A model generated the notes under the pieces. The model made no database searches and had not been told where the DNA came from. It was given only the letters and a program-made list of their open reading frames with translations. Shown in pieces: positions 18,965 to 27,953 of a stretch of 64,000 bases of DNA. This DNA is from Streptomyces sp. Edi4 (GTDB lineage: Bacteria; Actinomycetota; Actinomycetes; Streptomycetales; Streptomycetaceae). The stretch is taken from contig NZ_JBEJGY010000004.1 in assembly GCF_040253615.1 (NCBI RefSeq), positions 4,960,001-5,024,000 of the forward strand. The letters are read 5' to 3'. How positions within the stretch are numbered: position 1 is the first letter of the stretch; every line of letters starts with the position of its first letter. A program made the translations under genes and the position numbers.

Positions 18965-19806
18965 TGGGCCAGAAGGTTAACCCGCATGGGTTCCGGCTCG
19001 GTATCACCACGGACTTCAAGTCCCGCTGGTACGCCGACAAGCTGTACAAGGACTACGTCAAGGAAGACGTCGCCATCCGTCGGATGATGACGTCCGGCAT
19101 GGAGCGCGCCGGCATCTCGAAGGTTGAGATCGAGCGCACCCGTGACCGCGTGCGGGTGGACATCCACACCGCGCGTCCCGGCATCGTCATCGGCCGCCGT
19201 GGCGCCGAGGCCGACCGCATCCGCGGCGACCTCGAGAAGCTCACGGGCAAGCAGGTCCAGCTGAACATCCTCGAGGTCAAGAACCCCGAGATGGACGCTC
19301 AGCTGGTCGCGCAGGCCGTTGCCGAGCAGCTCTCCTCCCGCGTCTCCTTCCGTCGTGCCATGCGCAAGAGCATGCAGGGCACCATGAAGGCCGGCGCCAA
19401 GGGCATCAAGATCCAGTGCGGCGGCCGTCTCGGCGGCGCCGAGATGTCCCGCTCGGAGTTCTACCGCGAAGGCCGTGTGCCGCTGCACACCCTGCGCGCG
19501 AACATCGACTACGGCTTCTTCGAGGCCAAGACGACCTTCGGCCGCATCGGCGTGAAGGTCTGGATCTACAAGGGCGACGTCAAGAACATCGCCGAGGTTC
19601 GCGCCGAGAACGCAGCGGCCCGTGCGGGTAACCGCCCGGCCCGTGGTGGCGCCAACGACCGTCCGGCCGGTGGCCGCGGTGGTCGTGGCGGCGAGCGTGG
19701 CGGTCGCGGCCGCAAGCCGCAGCAGGCTGCGCCGGCTGCCGAGGCCCCCAAGGCCGAGGCTCCCGCCGCCGCCGCTCCGGCTGAGAGCACCGGAACGGAG
19801 GCCTGA
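18964..19806 (+). CDS. rpsC: 30S ribosomal protein S3
   Basis: The product has 280 residues. It has a KH domain with GXXG (GRRGAEADRIR) and a C-terminal head-binding domain. The last 60-odd residues are a low-complexity extension, first Gly/Arg-rich (GGRGGRGGERGGRGRK) and then Ala/Pro/Glu-rich, typical of Actinobacteria and absent in E. coli. S3 forms part of the mRNA entry channel and its helicase activity. Confidence 0.96.
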   Translation: MGQKVNPHGFRLGITTDFKSRWYADKLYKDYVKEDVAIRRMMTSGMERAGISKVEIERTRDRVRVDIHTARPGIVIGRRGAEADRIRGDLEKLTGKQVQLNILEVKNPEMDAQLVAQAVAEQLSSRVSFRRAMRKSMQGTMKAGAKGIKIQCGGRLGGAEMSRSEFYREGRVPLHTLRANIDYGFFEAKTTFGRIGVKVWIYKGDVKNIAEVRAENAAARAGNRPARGGANDRPAGGRGGRGGERGGRGRKPQQAAPAAEAPKAEAPAAAAPAESTGTEA

Positions 19807-19811
19807 CCGAA

Positions 19812-20231
19812 ATGCTGATCCCCCGTAGGGTCAAGCACCGCAAGCAGCACCACCCCAAGCGCCGCGGTATGGCCAAGGGTGGTACGACGGTTGCGTTCGG
19901 CGAGTACGGCATTCAGGCCCTCACGCCGGCGTACGTGACCAACCGCCAGATCGAGGCGGCTCGTATCGCGATGACCCGCCACATCAAGCGTGGCGGCAAG
20001 GTCTGGATCAACATCTACCCGGACCGCCCCCTGACGAAGAAGCCTGCCGAGACCCGCATGGGTTCCGGTAAGGGTTCTCCGGAGTGGTGGGTCGCGAACG
20101 TTCACCCGGGCCGGGTGATGTTCGAGCTGTCCTACCCGAACGAGAAGATTGCTCGTGAGGCGCTCACCCGAGCCGCTCACAAGCTCCCGATGAAGTGCCG
20201 CATCGTCCGGCGCGAGGCAGGTGAGGCGTGA
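19812..20231 (+). CDS. rplP: 50S ribosomal protein L16
   Basis: The product has 139 residues (MLIPRRVKHRKQHHPKRRGMAKGGT). It is near the A site and the central protuberance, and is a known target region for evernimicin-type resistance. The stop overlaps the rpmC ATG (TGATG). Confidence 0.97.
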   Translation: MLIPRRVKHRKQHHPKRRGMAKGGTTVAFGEYGIQALTPAYVTNRQIEAARIAMTRHIKRGGKVWINIYPDRPLTKKPAETRMGSGKGSPEWWVANVHPGRVMFELSYPNEKIAREALTRAAHKLPMKCRIVRREAGEA

Positions 20232-20455
20232 TGTCGGCCGGAACCAAGGCGTCCGAACTGCGCGAGCTGGGTGACGAGGAGCTTCTCGGCAAGCTCCGCG
20301 AAGCCAAGGAAGAGCTGTTCAACCTCCGCTTCCAGGCGGCGACGGGCCAGCTCGAGAACCACGGGCGGCTCAAGTCCGTCCGCAAGGACATCGCCCGGAT
20401 CTACACCCTGATGCGCGAGCGCGAGCTGGGCATCGAGACGGTGGAGAGCGCCTGA
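20231..20455 (+). CDS. rpmC: 50S ribosomal protein L29
   Basis: The product has 74 residues in a two-helix coiled hairpin (SELRELGDEELLGKLREAKEELFNLRFQ). It is at the exit tunnel near L23. I take the ATG at 20231 that overlaps the rplP stop, rather than the GTG just upstream. It overlaps rpsQ by one base. Confidence 0.96.
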   Translation: MSAGTKASELRELGDEELLGKLREAKEELFNLRFQAATGQLENHGRLKSVRKDIARIYTLMRERELGIETVESA

Positions 20456-20739
20456 TGAGCGAGAAGAATGTGACTGAGACGACTGAAGCGCGCGGTTTCC
20501 GCAAGACCCGTGAGGGTCTGGTCGTCAGCGACAAGATGGACAAGACCGTCGTCGTCGCTGTCGAGGACCGTGTGAAGCACGCGCTGTACGGCAAGGTCAT
20601 CCGCCGTACGAACAAGCTCAAGGCGCACGACGAGCAGAACGCTGCCGGCGTCGGCGACCGCGTCCTCATCATGGAGACGCGTCCGCTGTCGGCGAGCAAG
20701 CGCTGGCGCATCGTCGAGATCCTCGAGAAGGCCAAGTAA
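20455..20739 (+). CDS. rpsQ: 30S ribosomal protein S17
   Basis: The product has 94 residues with the OB-fold core (GLVVSDKMDKTVVVAVEDRVKHALYGKVIRRT). It binds the 5' domain of 16S rRNA, and is last before a strong hairpin that separates the S10 operon from rplN. Confidence 0.97.
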   Translation: MSEKNVTETTEARGFRKTREGLVVSDKMDKTVVVAVEDRVKHALYGKVIRRTNKLKAHDEQNAAGVGDRVLIMETRPLSASKRWRIVEILEKAK

Positions 20740-20782
20740 AGAATTCTCTGCGGGGTTTCCCTCAGAGTGGTTCCGCCAGGCT

Positions 20783-20824
20783 CGGTGGGGGCCGCACCTC
20801 GTAAGAGGTCCGTGGCCCCCACCG
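20783..20824 (+). terminator. Strong hairpin between rpsQ and rplN
   Basis: CGGTGGGGGCC and GGCCCCCACCG form an 11-base-pair stem, with an inner ACCTC/GAGGT helix and a GTAA loop. It marks the classic boundary between the S10 and spc operons. There is no T-run, so it may attenuate or be an RNA processing site, not a full stop. Confidence 0.6.
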
Positions 20825-20852
20825 GGAACCGGCAGACGATCAGGAGATAGAC

Positions 20853-21221
20853 GTGATCCAGCAGGAGTCGCGACTGCGCGTCGCCGACAACACTGGTGCA
20901 AAGGAAATCCTTTGCATCCGTGTGCTCGGTGGCTCCGGTCGCCGCTACGCGGGTATCGGTGACGTCATCGTCGCCACCGTCAAGGACGCGATCCCCGGTG
21001 GCAACGTGAAGAAGGGCGACGTCGTCAAGGCTGTCGTCGTGCGCACCGTCAAGGAGCGTCGTCGTCAGGACGGCTCGTACATCCGCTTCGACGAGAACGC
21101 GGCCGTCATCCTCAAGAACGATGGCGACCCCCGCGGCACCCGCATCTTCGGCCCGGTGGGCCGGGAGCTGCGCGAGAAGAAGTTCATGAAGATCATCTCG
21201 CTCGCGCCGGAGGTGCTGTAA
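20853..21221 (+). CDS. rplN: 50S ribosomal protein L14
   Basis: The product has 122 residues from a GTG start after AGGAGA (MIQQESRLRVADNTGAKEILCIRVLGGSGRRYAGIGD). It lies at the subunit interface and binds the silencing factor RsfS in other bacteria. First gene of the spc part of the cluster. Confidence 0.97.
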   Translation: MIQQESRLRVADNTGAKEILCIRVLGGSGRRYAGIGDVIVATVKDAIPGGNVKKGDVVKAVVVRTVKERRRQDGSYIRFDENAAVILKNDGDPRGTRIFGPVGRELREKKFMKIISLAPEVL

Positions 21222-21223
21222 GC

Positions 21224-21547
21224 ATGAAGATCAAGAAGGGCGACCTGGTTCAGGTCATCACCGGTAAGGACAAGGGCAAGCAGGGCAAGGTCATCGCGGC
21301 CTTCCCCCGCGAGGACCGCGTCCTGGTCGAGGGTGTCAACCGGGTCAAGAAGCACACCAAGGCCGGCCAGACCGCTCGCGGTTCGCAGACCGGTGGCATT
21401 GTGACGACCGAGGCCCCGATCCACGTGAGCAACGTTCAGCTCGTCGTGGAGAAGGACGGCAACAAGGTCGTCACCCGCGTCGGTTTCCGCTTCGACGACG
21501 AGGGCAACAAGATCCGCGTTGCCAAGCGGACGGGTGAGGACATCTGA
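21224..21547 (+). CDS. rplX: 50S ribosomal protein L24
   Basis: The product has 107 residues with an N-terminal KOW motif (MKIKKGDLVQVITGKDKGKQGKVIAAFP). It initiates 50S assembly on the 5' end of 23S rRNA. It overlaps rplE by one base. Confidence 0.97.
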   Translation: MKIKKGDLVQVITGKDKGKQGKVIAAFPREDRVLVEGVNRVKKHTKAGQTARGSQTGGIVTTEAPIHVSNVQLVVEKDGNKVVTRVGFRFDDEGNKIRVAKRTGEDI

Positions 21548-22104
21548 TGGCTACCACCACCACTCCGCGTCTCAAGACGAAGTACCGCGAGGAAATCGCG
21601 GGCAAGCTGCGTGAGGAGTTCTCGTACGAGAACGTCATGCAGGTTCCCGGCCTCGTCAAGATCGTGGTCAACATGGGTGTCGGCGACGCCGCCCGCGACT
21701 CCAAGCTGATGGACGGCGCGGTTCGCGACCTCACCACGATCACCGGACAGAAGCCGGCCGTCACCAAGGCCCGCAAGTCCATCGCGCAGTTCAAGCTGCG
21801 CGAGGGTCAGCCGATCGGCTGCCACGTCACCCTCCGCGGTGACCGCATGTGGGAGTTCCTGGACCGTACGCTGTCGCTCGCGCTGCCGCGTATCCGTGAC
21901 TTCCGCGGTCTGTCGCCGAAGCAGTTCGACGGCCGTGGCAACTACACCTTCGGTCTCACGGAGCAGGTCATGTTCCACGAGATCGACCAGGACAAGATCG
22001 ACCGTACCCGGGGTATGGACATCACCGTGGTCACCACGGCGACCAACGACGACGAGGGCCGTGCCCTCCTTCGTCACCTCGGCTTCCCCTTCAAGGAGGC
22101 GTAA
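21547..22104 (+). CDS. rplE: 50S ribosomal protein L5
   Basis: The product has 185 residues (TKYREEIAGKLREEFSYENVMQVPGLVKIVVNMGVGDA). It binds 5S rRNA in the central protuberance and contacts P-site tRNA. Confidence 0.97.
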   Translation: MATTTTPRLKTKYREEIAGKLREEFSYENVMQVPGLVKIVVNMGVGDAARDSKLMDGAVRDLTTITGQKPAVTKARKSIAQFKLREGQPIGCHVTLRGDRMWEFLDRTLSLALPRIRDFRGLSPKQFDGRGNYTFGLTEQVMFHEIDQDKIDRTRGMDITVVTTATNDDEGRALLRHLGFPFKEA

Positions 22105-22109
22105 GCGAG

Positions 22110-22295
22110 ATGGCGAAGAAGGCTCTCATCGCGAAGGCTGCCCGCAAGCCCAAGTTCGGTGTGCGTGGCTACACCCGCTGCCAGCGCTGCGGTCGTCCCC
22201 ACTCCGTGTACCGCAAGTTCGGCCTGTGCCGCGTCTGCCTCCGTGAGATGGCTCACCGTGGCGAGCTGCCGGGCGTGACCAAGAGCTCCTGGTAA
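22110..22295 (+). CDS. rpsZ: 30S ribosomal protein S14, zinc-binding type Z
   Basis: The product has 61 residues, with CQRC and CRVC pairs that bind zinc. Streptomyces usually also encodes a longer zinc-free S14 elsewhere under Zur control. The stop codon lies inside a hairpin that follows. Confidence 0.96.
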   Translation: MAKKALIAKAARKPKFGVRGYTRCQRCGRPHSVYRKFGLCRVCLREMAHRGELPGVTKSSW

Positions 22296-22326
22296 TTCCC
22301 CCCAGTCCCTTGGGACTTGGGAATTA
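22293..22326 (+). terminator. Hairpin overlapping the rpsZ stop
   Basis: TAATTCCC pairs with GGGAATTA outside an AGTCCC-TT-GGGACT core, and the first bases are the rpsZ stop codon. The 223-base gap to rpsH also contains a second imperfect dyad around 22363-22397. Possibly an internal attenuator or processing site, with a promoter for rpsH. Confidence 0.5.
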
Positions 22327-22518
22327 CCCGACGCTCTCGGTAAGTATCTGGTCGGCGGAGGCCCGACTCCCCATGCCGTAGGCTTGTGGGGTTGGGCGTC
22401 CGCCGCCCATAACGACTTACTACGCCGTAGGTCCCCGCACCGCACCCGTCCCGCCACTGAGTGGGGAGAGGGATGGCGCATACAGGAAACCGCGGCGAGA
22501 GAGGCCGAAGGCCGATTC

Positions 22519-22917
22519 ATGACCATGACTGACCCGATCGCAGACATGCTCACTCGTCTGCGCAACGCTAACTCGGCGTACCACGACTCCGTCGTGATGC
22601 CGCACAGCAAGATCAAGTCGCACATCGCGGAGATCCTCCAGCAGGAGGGCTTCATCACCGGCTGGAAGGTCGAGGACGCCGAGGTCGGCAAGAACCTCGT
22701 CCTCGAGCTGAAGTTCGGGCCGAACCGTGAGCGCTCCATCGCGGGCATCAAGCGGATCTCGAAGCCCGGTCTGCGTGTGTACGCGAAGTCCACCAACCTG
22801 CCGAAGGTGCTCGGCGGCCTGGGCGTGGCGATCATCTCCACGTCCCACGGTCTGCTCACCGGCCAGCAGGCAGGCAAGAAGGGCGTAGGTGGGGAAGTCC
22901 TCGCCTACGTCTGGTAG
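22519..22917 (+). CDS. rpsH: 30S ribosomal protein S8
   Basis: The product has 132 residues (MTMTDPIADMLTRLRNANSAYHD). Starting at 22519 or at the second ATG 22525 cannot be settled. S8 binds helix 21 of 16S rRNA and represses the spc operon in E. coli. Confidence 0.96.
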   Translation: MTMTDPIADMLTRLRNANSAYHDSVVMPHSKIKSHIAEILQQEGFITGWKVEDAEVGKNLVLELKFGPNRERSIAGIKRISKPGLRVYAKSTNLPKVLGGLGVAIISTSHGLLTGQQAGKKGVGGEVLAYVW

Positions 22918-22937
22918 TAGGGAACGGAGGAAAAGCA

Positions 22938-23477
22938 ATGTCGCGAATCGGCAAGCTCCCCATCCAGGTTCCCGCCGGTGTGGACGTCACCATCGATGGC
23001 CGTACGGTTCACGTGAAGGGCCCCAAGGGTTCCCTCACGCACGCCGTTGCGGCTCCCATCGAGATCGTGAAGGGTGAGGACGGCGTTCTGAACGTCACCC
23101 GCCCCAACGACGAGCGTCAGAACAAGGCCCTGCACGGCCTGTCCCGCACGCTGGTGGCCAACATGATCACCGGTGTGACCCAGGGATACATCAAGGCGCT
23201 CGAGATCAGCGGTGTCGGTTACCGCGTCCAGGCGAAGGGCTCCAACCTGGAGTTCGCGCTCGGATACAGCCACCCGATCACCGTCGAGGCCCCCGAAGGC
23301 ATCACCTTCAAGGTCGAGTCGCCCACGAAGTTCTCGGTCGAGGGCATCGACAAGCAGAAGGTCGGCGAGGTCGCCGCCAACATCCGCAAGCTGCGCAAGC
23401 CCGACCCGTACAAGGCCAAGGGTGTCAAGTACGCCGGCGAAGTCATCCGCCGCAAGGTCGGAAAGGCTGGTAAGTAA
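22938..23477 (+). CDS. rplF: 50S ribosomal protein L6
   Basis: The product has 179 residues (MSRIGKLPIQVPAGVDVTIDGRTVHVKGPKG). Two similar domains, close to the factor-binding site; RBS GGAGGAAAA. Confidence 0.97.
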   Translation: MSRIGKLPIQVPAGVDVTIDGRTVHVKGPKGSLTHAVAAPIEIVKGEDGVLNVTRPNDERQNKALHGLSRTLVANMITGVTQGYIKALEISGVGYRVQAKGSNLEFALGYSHPITVEAPEGITFKVESPTKFSVEGIDKQKVGEVAANIRKLRKPDPYKAKGVKYAGEVIRRKVGKAGK

Positions 23478-23480
23478 GCC

Positions 23481-23864
23481 ATGGCATACGGTGTGAAGAT
23501 CGCCAAGGGCGACGCTTACAAGCGTGCCGCCAAGGCACGTCGCCACGTCCGCATCCGCAAGCACGTGTCGGGTACGGCGGAGCGTCCGCGCCTCGTCGTG
23601 ACGCGTTCCAACCGCGGTATCACCGCTCAGGTCATCGACGACCTCAAGGGTCACACCCTGGCGTCGGCGTCGAACCTGGACGCTTCGATCCGCGGTGGCG
23701 AGGGCGACAAGTCCGCGCAGGCCAAGCAGGTCGGTGCCCTGGTCGCTGAGCGCGCCAAGGCCGCCGGCGTCGAGGCCGTCGTGTTCGACCGTGGTGGCAA
23801 CAGGTACGCCGGGCGCATTGCCGCTCTGGCTGACGCCGCCCGCGAAGCCGGGCTGAAGTTCTAA
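23481..23864 (+). CDS. rplR: 50S ribosomal protein L18
   Basis: The product has 127 residues (HVRIRKHVSGTAERPRLVVTRSNRGITAQVIDD). It binds 5S rRNA with L5. The gene starts 3 bases after the rplF stop. Confidence 0.97.
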   Translation: MAYGVKIAKGDAYKRAAKARRHVRIRKHVSGTAERPRLVVTRSNRGITAQVIDDLKGHTLASASNLDASIRGGEGDKSAQAKQVGALVAERAKAAGVEAVVFDRGGNRYAGRIAALADAAREAGLKF

Positions 23865-23910
23865 GCCCCGGTTCCGGGACTAACGGACGTAACAGAGAGA
23901 GGTAAATCCA

Positions 23911-24513
23911 ATGGCTGGACCCCAGCGCCGCGGAAGCGGTGCCGGTGGCGGCGAGCGGCGGGACCGGAAGGGTCGCGACGGTGGCGCTGCCGCCGAGAAG
24001 ACCGCTTACGTTGAGCGCGTTGTCGCGATCAACCGCGTTGCCAAGGTTGTCAAGGGTGGTCGCCGCTTCAGCTTCACCGCGCTGGTCGTGGTGGGCGACG
24101 GTGACGGCACCGTAGGTGTCGGTTACGGCAAGGCCAAGGAAGTTCCCGCGGCCATCGCCAAGGGTGTCGAGGAAGCCAAGAAGAACTTCTTCAAGGTTCC
24201 GCGCATCCAGGGCACCATCCCGCACCCGATCCAGGGCGAGAAGGCGGCCGGCGTTGTCCTGCTGAAGCCTGCTTCCCCCGGTACCGGTGTTATCGCCGGT
24301 GGCCCGGTGCGCGCGGTGCTCGAGTGCGCCGGCGTTCACGACATCCTGTCGAAGTCGCTCGGCTCCGACAATGCGATCAACATCGTGCACGCGACCGTGG
24401 CGGCCCTCAAGGGCCTGCAGCGTCCCGAGGAGATCGCGGCCCGCCGCGGTCTGCCCCTCGAGGCCGTCGCCCCCGCGGCTCTGCTTCGTGCGCGTGCGGG
24501 AGCGGGTGTCTGA
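23911..24513 (+). CDS. rpsE: 30S ribosomal protein S5
   Basis: The product has 200 residues, with a Gly/Arg-rich N-terminus (RRGSGAGGGERRDRKGRDGG) before the S5 double-stranded RNA-binding domain (VKGGRRFSFTALVVVGDG). It affects decoding accuracy and spectinomycin sensitivity. It overlaps rpmD by TGATG. Confidence 0.97.
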   Translation: MAGPQRRGSGAGGGERRDRKGRDGGAAAEKTAYVERVVAINRVAKVVKGGRRFSFTALVVVGDGDGTVGVGYGKAKEVPAAIAKGVEEAKKNFFKVPRIQGTIPHPIQGEKAAGVVLLKPASPGTGVIAGGPVRAVLECAGVHDILSKSLGSDNAINIVHATVAALKGLQRPEEIAARRGLPLEAVAPAALLRARAGAGV

Positions 24514-24695
24514 TGGCCCGCCTCAAGATCACGCAGACGAAGTCGTACATCGGCAGCAAGCAGAACCACCGCGACACCCTGCGTTCGCTCGGGCTCAAGC
24601 GCCTGAACGACGTGGTTGTCAAGGAGGACCGCCCCGAGTTCCGCGGCATGGTGCAGACCGTCCGCCACCTCGTGACGGTTGAGGAGGTTGACTGA
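24513..24695 (+). CDS. rpmD: 50S ribosomal protein L30
   Basis: The product has 60 residues (MARLKITQTKSYIGSKQNHRDTLRSLGL). It overlaps the rpsE stop by one base, and rplO starts 2 bases after its stop. Confidence 0.97.
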   Translation: MARLKITQTKSYIGSKQNHRDTLRSLGLKRLNDVVVKEDRPEFRGMVQTVRHLVTVEEVD

Positions 24696-24696
24696 C

Positions 24697-25152
24697 ATGG
24701 GTGAGAACAGCCCGCTGAAGGCCCACAACCTCCGTCCTGCCCCGGGCGCCAAGACCGCCAAGACCCGTGTGGGTCGTGGTGAGGCGTCCAAGGGTAAGAC
24801 CGCTGGTCGTGGTACCAAGGGTACGAAGGCCCGTTACCAGGTTCCGCAGCGCTTCGAGGGTGGCCAGATGCCCCTCCACATGCGCCTGCCGAAGCTGAAG
24901 GGTTTCCGTAACCCGTTCCGCACCGAGTTCCAGGTCGTGAACCTGGACAAGCTCGGCGCTCTCTACCCCGAGGGTGGAGAGGTCACGGTGGCCGACCTGG
25001 TCGCCAAGGGCGCGGTGCGCAAGAACAGCCTCGTCAAGGTCCTGGGCCAGGGCGAGATCTCCGTGGCGCTTCAGGTTTCGGTTGACGCCGTCTCCGGCTC
25101 CGCCAAGGAGAAGATCACCGCCGCCGGCGGTACCGTCACCGAGCTTGTCTGA
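24697..25152 (+). CDS. rplO: 50S ribosomal protein L15
   Basis: The product has 151 residues. The ATG at 24697 follows GAGGAGG (MGENSPLKAHNLRPAPGAKTAKTRVGRGEAS). The N-terminal extension threads the 50S core. Last ribosomal gene before a terminator-like hairpin. Confidence 0.97.
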   Translation: MGENSPLKAHNLRPAPGAKTAKTRVGRGEASKGKTAGRGTKGTKARYQVPQRFEGGQMPLHMRLPKLKGFRNPFRTEFQVVNLDKLGALYPEGGEVTVADLVAKGAVRKNSLVKVLGQGEISVALQVSVDAVSGSAKEKITAAGGTVTELV

Positions 25153-25180
25153 GACAGCTTGATGGCTTGAACATCCGACC

Positions 25181-25208
25181 GGGGATGCCTCTCAAATGGG
25201 GCATCCCC
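25181..25208 (+). terminator. Hairpin between rplO and secY
   Basis: GGGGATGCC and GGCATCCCC form a 9-base-pair stem 28 bases after the rplO stop. secY starts 190 bases later and may have its own promoter, though none was clearly recognised. Confidence 0.7.
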
Positions 25209-25400
25209 GGTTGGTCGTTCCTAGGGGGGCACGGTCGCCGGTATGGTGGCGTGCACTGTCTAAGTTCCGTGCTGTGTGCCTGGACGGCTCCGGCACGGTT
25301 TTTTGGCAGATCAAGACCTCGTCAAGACCTTCACTCCTTCATTCGTCGAACCTCAAGACCGTCACCCTGACGCACGTGCGCGGGGGTCGCAGGAGGCACC

Positions 25401-26714
25401 GTGCTCACCGCGTTCGCCCAGGCGTTCAAGACGCCTGACCTGCGCAAGAAGCTGCTCTTCACACTCGGCATCATCGTGATCTACCGGCTCGGTACGCATG
25501 TACCCATGCCCGGCGTGAACTACAAGAACGTGCAGACCTGTGTGGACCAGGCACAGCAGAACAGCGGTCTGTTCGGCCTGGTGAACATGTTCAGCGGCGG
25601 TGCGCTGCTACAGATCACGATCTTCGCGCTCGGCATCATGCCGTACATCACGGCGAGCATCATTCTGCAGCTGCTGACCGTGGTGATCCCACGCCTGGAA
25701 GCCCTCAAGAAGGAGGGCCAGGCGGGTACGGCCAAGATCACGCAGTACACGCGTTATCTGACCGTGGCGCTGGCGATCCTCCAGGGCACCGGTCTCGTGG
25801 CCACGGCCCGCAACGGCGCGCTCTTCAGCGGCTGCCAGGTCGCCACCGAGATCATCCCGAACCGTTCGATCTTCACCACGATCACGATGGTCATCACGAT
25901 GACCGCCGGTACCGCCTGCGTCATGTGGCTCGGTGAGATCATCACCGACCGCGGCATCGGCAACGGCATGTCCATCCTGATGTTCATCTCGATCGCCTCC
26001 AGCTTCCCGAGCTCCCTGTGGGCCATCAAGAAGCAGGGCCACCTGGCCGGCGGCTGGATCGAGTTCGGCACCGTGCTGCTGGTCGGCCTGGTCATGGTCG
26101 GGCTCGTGGTCTTCGTCGAACAGGCGCAGCGCCGGGTCCCGGTGCAGTACGCCAAGCGCATGATCGGGCGCAGGTCGTACGGAGGCACCTCGACGTACAT
26201 CCCGCTGAAGGTCAATCAGGCCGGTGTGATCCCGGTCATCTTCGCCTCGTCGCTGCTCTACATCCCGGCGCTGATCGTCCAGTTCTCGAACTCGACGGCC
26301 GGCTGGGCGACGTGGGTCAAGGACAACTTGACCAAGGGCGACCACCCTTACTACATCGTCAGCTACTTCCTGCTGATCGTGTTCTTCGCGTTCTTCTACG
26401 TGGCGATCTCGTTCAACCCCGAGGAAGTCGCCGACAACATGAAGAAGTATGGTGGCTTCATCCCGGGCATCCGGGCTGGCCGACCGACCGCTGAGTACTT
26501 GAGCTACGTACTCAACCGGATCACCTGGCCGGGGTCGCTGTATCTGGGGCTGATCGCGCTCGTACCGACAATGGCGTTGATCATCTTCGGCGGCGTCCAG
26601 AGCTTCCCGCTGGGCGGGACGAGCATCCTCATCATCGTGGGTGTGGGTCTGGAAACCGTTAAGCAGATCGAGAGCCAGCTTCAGCAGCGCAATTACGAAG
26701 GGTTCCTCCGCTGA
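25401..26714 (+). CDS. secY: Protein translocase subunit SecY
   Basis: The product has 437 residues from a GTG start after AGGAGGCACC. It has ten predicted membrane segments, with family motifs GIMPYITASIILQLL and the C-terminal loop RPTAEYLSYVLNRITWPGSLYLG. It forms the membrane channel for Sec-dependent export with SecE and SecG. The stop overlaps the adk ATG. Confidence 0.97.
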   Translation: MLTAFAQAFKTPDLRKKLLFTLGIIVIYRLGTHVPMPGVNYKNVQTCVDQAQQNSGLFGLVNMFSGGALLQITIFALGIMPYITASIILQLLTVVIPRLEALKKEGQAGTAKITQYTRYLTVALAILQGTGLVATARNGALFSGCQVATEIIPNRSIFTTITMVITMTAGTACVMWLGEIITDRGIGNGMSILMFISIASSFPSSLWAIKKQGHLAGGWIEFGTVLLVGLVMVGLVVFVEQAQRRVPVQYAKRMIGRRSYGGTSTYIPLKVNQAGVIPVIFASSLLYIPALIVQFSNSTAGWATWVKDNLTKGDHPYYIVSYFLLIVFFAFFYVAISFNPEEVADNMKKYGGFIPGIRAGRPTAEYLSYVLNRITWPGSLYLGLIALVPTMALIIFGGVQSFPLGGTSILIIVGVGLETVKQIESQLQQRNYEGFLR

Positions 26715-27370
26715 TGCGAATCGTCCTCGTCGGACCGCCCGGTGCCGGCAAGGGAACGCAGGCCGCGTTCCTTGCCCAGAACCTGGCGATCCCGCACATC
26801 TCCACGGGCGACCTCTTCCGTGCCAACATCAGCCAGGGCACGGAGCTCGGCAAGCAGGCCAAGGCGTACATGGACGCCGGCAACCTGGTGCCCGACGAGG
26901 TCACCATCGGGATGGCCAAGGACCGCATGGAAGCACCGGACGCCGTGAACGGCTTCCTGCTCGACGGCTTCCCGCGCAATGTGGTGCAGGCCGAAGCGCT
27001 GGACGAGGTGCTGAAGGCGGACGGCATGAAGCTGGACGCGGTGCTCGACCTGGAAGTCCCGGAGGACGAGGTCGTCAAGCGGATCGCCGGCCGGCGGATC
27101 TGCCGCAACGACAGCGCGCACGTCTTCCACGTCGCGTACAACGCGCCGCAGCGGGACGGTGTCTGCGACAAGTGCGGCGGGGAGCTGTACCAGCGCGGGG
27201 ACGACACCGAGGACACGGTGCGCAAGCGGCTCGAGGTCTACCACAGCGAGACCGAGCCGATCATCGACTACTACCGGGCGCAGGGGCTGGTCATCACGAT
27301 CACCGCGCTTGGCAAGGTGGATGAGGTTACGAAGAAGGCGATGGACGCGTTGCGCCGCGAGGCGGCGTAG
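26714..27370 (+). CDS. adk: Adenylate kinase
   Basis: The product has 218 residues. The P-loop is GPPGAGKGTQ. The long LID domain has CRND...CDKCGGELYQR, with three of the four cysteines of the zinc-type LID. It converts ATP and AMP to two ADP. It is coupled to secY (TGATG) as in most Gram-positive genomes. Confidence 0.96.
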   Translation: MRIVLVGPPGAGKGTQAAFLAQNLAIPHISTGDLFRANISQGTELGKQAKAYMDAGNLVPDEVTIGMAKDRMEAPDAVNGFLLDGFPRNVVQAEALDEVLKADGMKLDAVLDLEVPEDEVVKRIAGRRICRNDSAHVFHVAYNAPQRDGVCDKCGGELYQRGDDTEDTVRKRLEVYHSETEPIIDYYRAQGLVITITALGKVDEVTKKAMDALRREAA

Positions 27371-27510
27371 TCGCGGTAGCCGGCGTCGGCGACGGCCGCG
27401 GTGCCCCTGGCGGGGTGCCGCGGCCGTCGCACGTCCTGGCCCCGGTGACGGGTGCCTGTCCTCAAGCGCCGGACCGGCTGAGAAGGCCGGTCCTGGCCGG
27501 CGCCGAGTAG

Positions 27511-27630
27511 TTAGGGGCGCGGGGAACTGCGCGACCAGCCACCCACGGTCCGCAGCCGGGGTCCCTGGGGCTCCGCCCCAGACCCCGTTCGCGCCTGAAG
27601 GGCGCTCGTCCTCAATCGCCGGACGGGCTG
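27511..27630. repeat. Composite intergenic repeat, copy at 27.5 kb
   Basis: Module A is GGGGCGCGGGGAACTGCGCG. Module B begins CCGCAGCCGGGGTCCCTGGG and includes a CTGGGGC-TCC-GCCCCAG hairpin, followed by CGCTCGTCCTCAA and CGCCGGACGGGCTG. The same order recurs at 27709. Confidence 0.7.
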
Positions 27631-27708
27631 GGTATGCACATGTGGGCCAGCGCGCACCCTGCCGGGGCGGACGGGCTGTGAGGATGTGCATGCGGGCCAG
27701 CACCAGCC

Positions 27709-27834
27709 CTGTCAGGGGCGCGGGGAACTGCGCGCCCAGCCAGCCACGGCTCGCAGCCGGGGTCCCTGGGGCTCCGCCCCAGACCCCGGTTCGCGCCTGA
27801 AGGGCGCTCGTCCTCAAACGCCGGACGGGCTGAG
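27709..27834. repeat. Composite intergenic repeat, second copy
   Basis: Modules A and B occur again in the same order and orientation as at 27511, with small differences such as CAAACGCC for CAATCGCC. The two copies are about 200 bases apart. Confidence 0.7.
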
Positions 27835-27953
27835 GGCGCTCATGCAGGCCCGCACAGGATGCTCAGCCACGCACGGGCTCCGGGCCGGGGCCGGGGGGCG
27901 AAGCCTTATCGTGGAGGGTGACCCGTACCTGACCAGAAAGGCGTGAGCCGCAC

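Larger units (their letters stand above)
27371..27953. other. adk-map gap filled by intergenic repeats
   Basis: There is no gene. After adk there is a GC-rich hairpin (CGGCCGCGG...CCGCGGCCG, about 27396-27428), then two copies of the composite repeat described separately. The last 50 bases should hold the map RBS. Confidence 0.6.
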
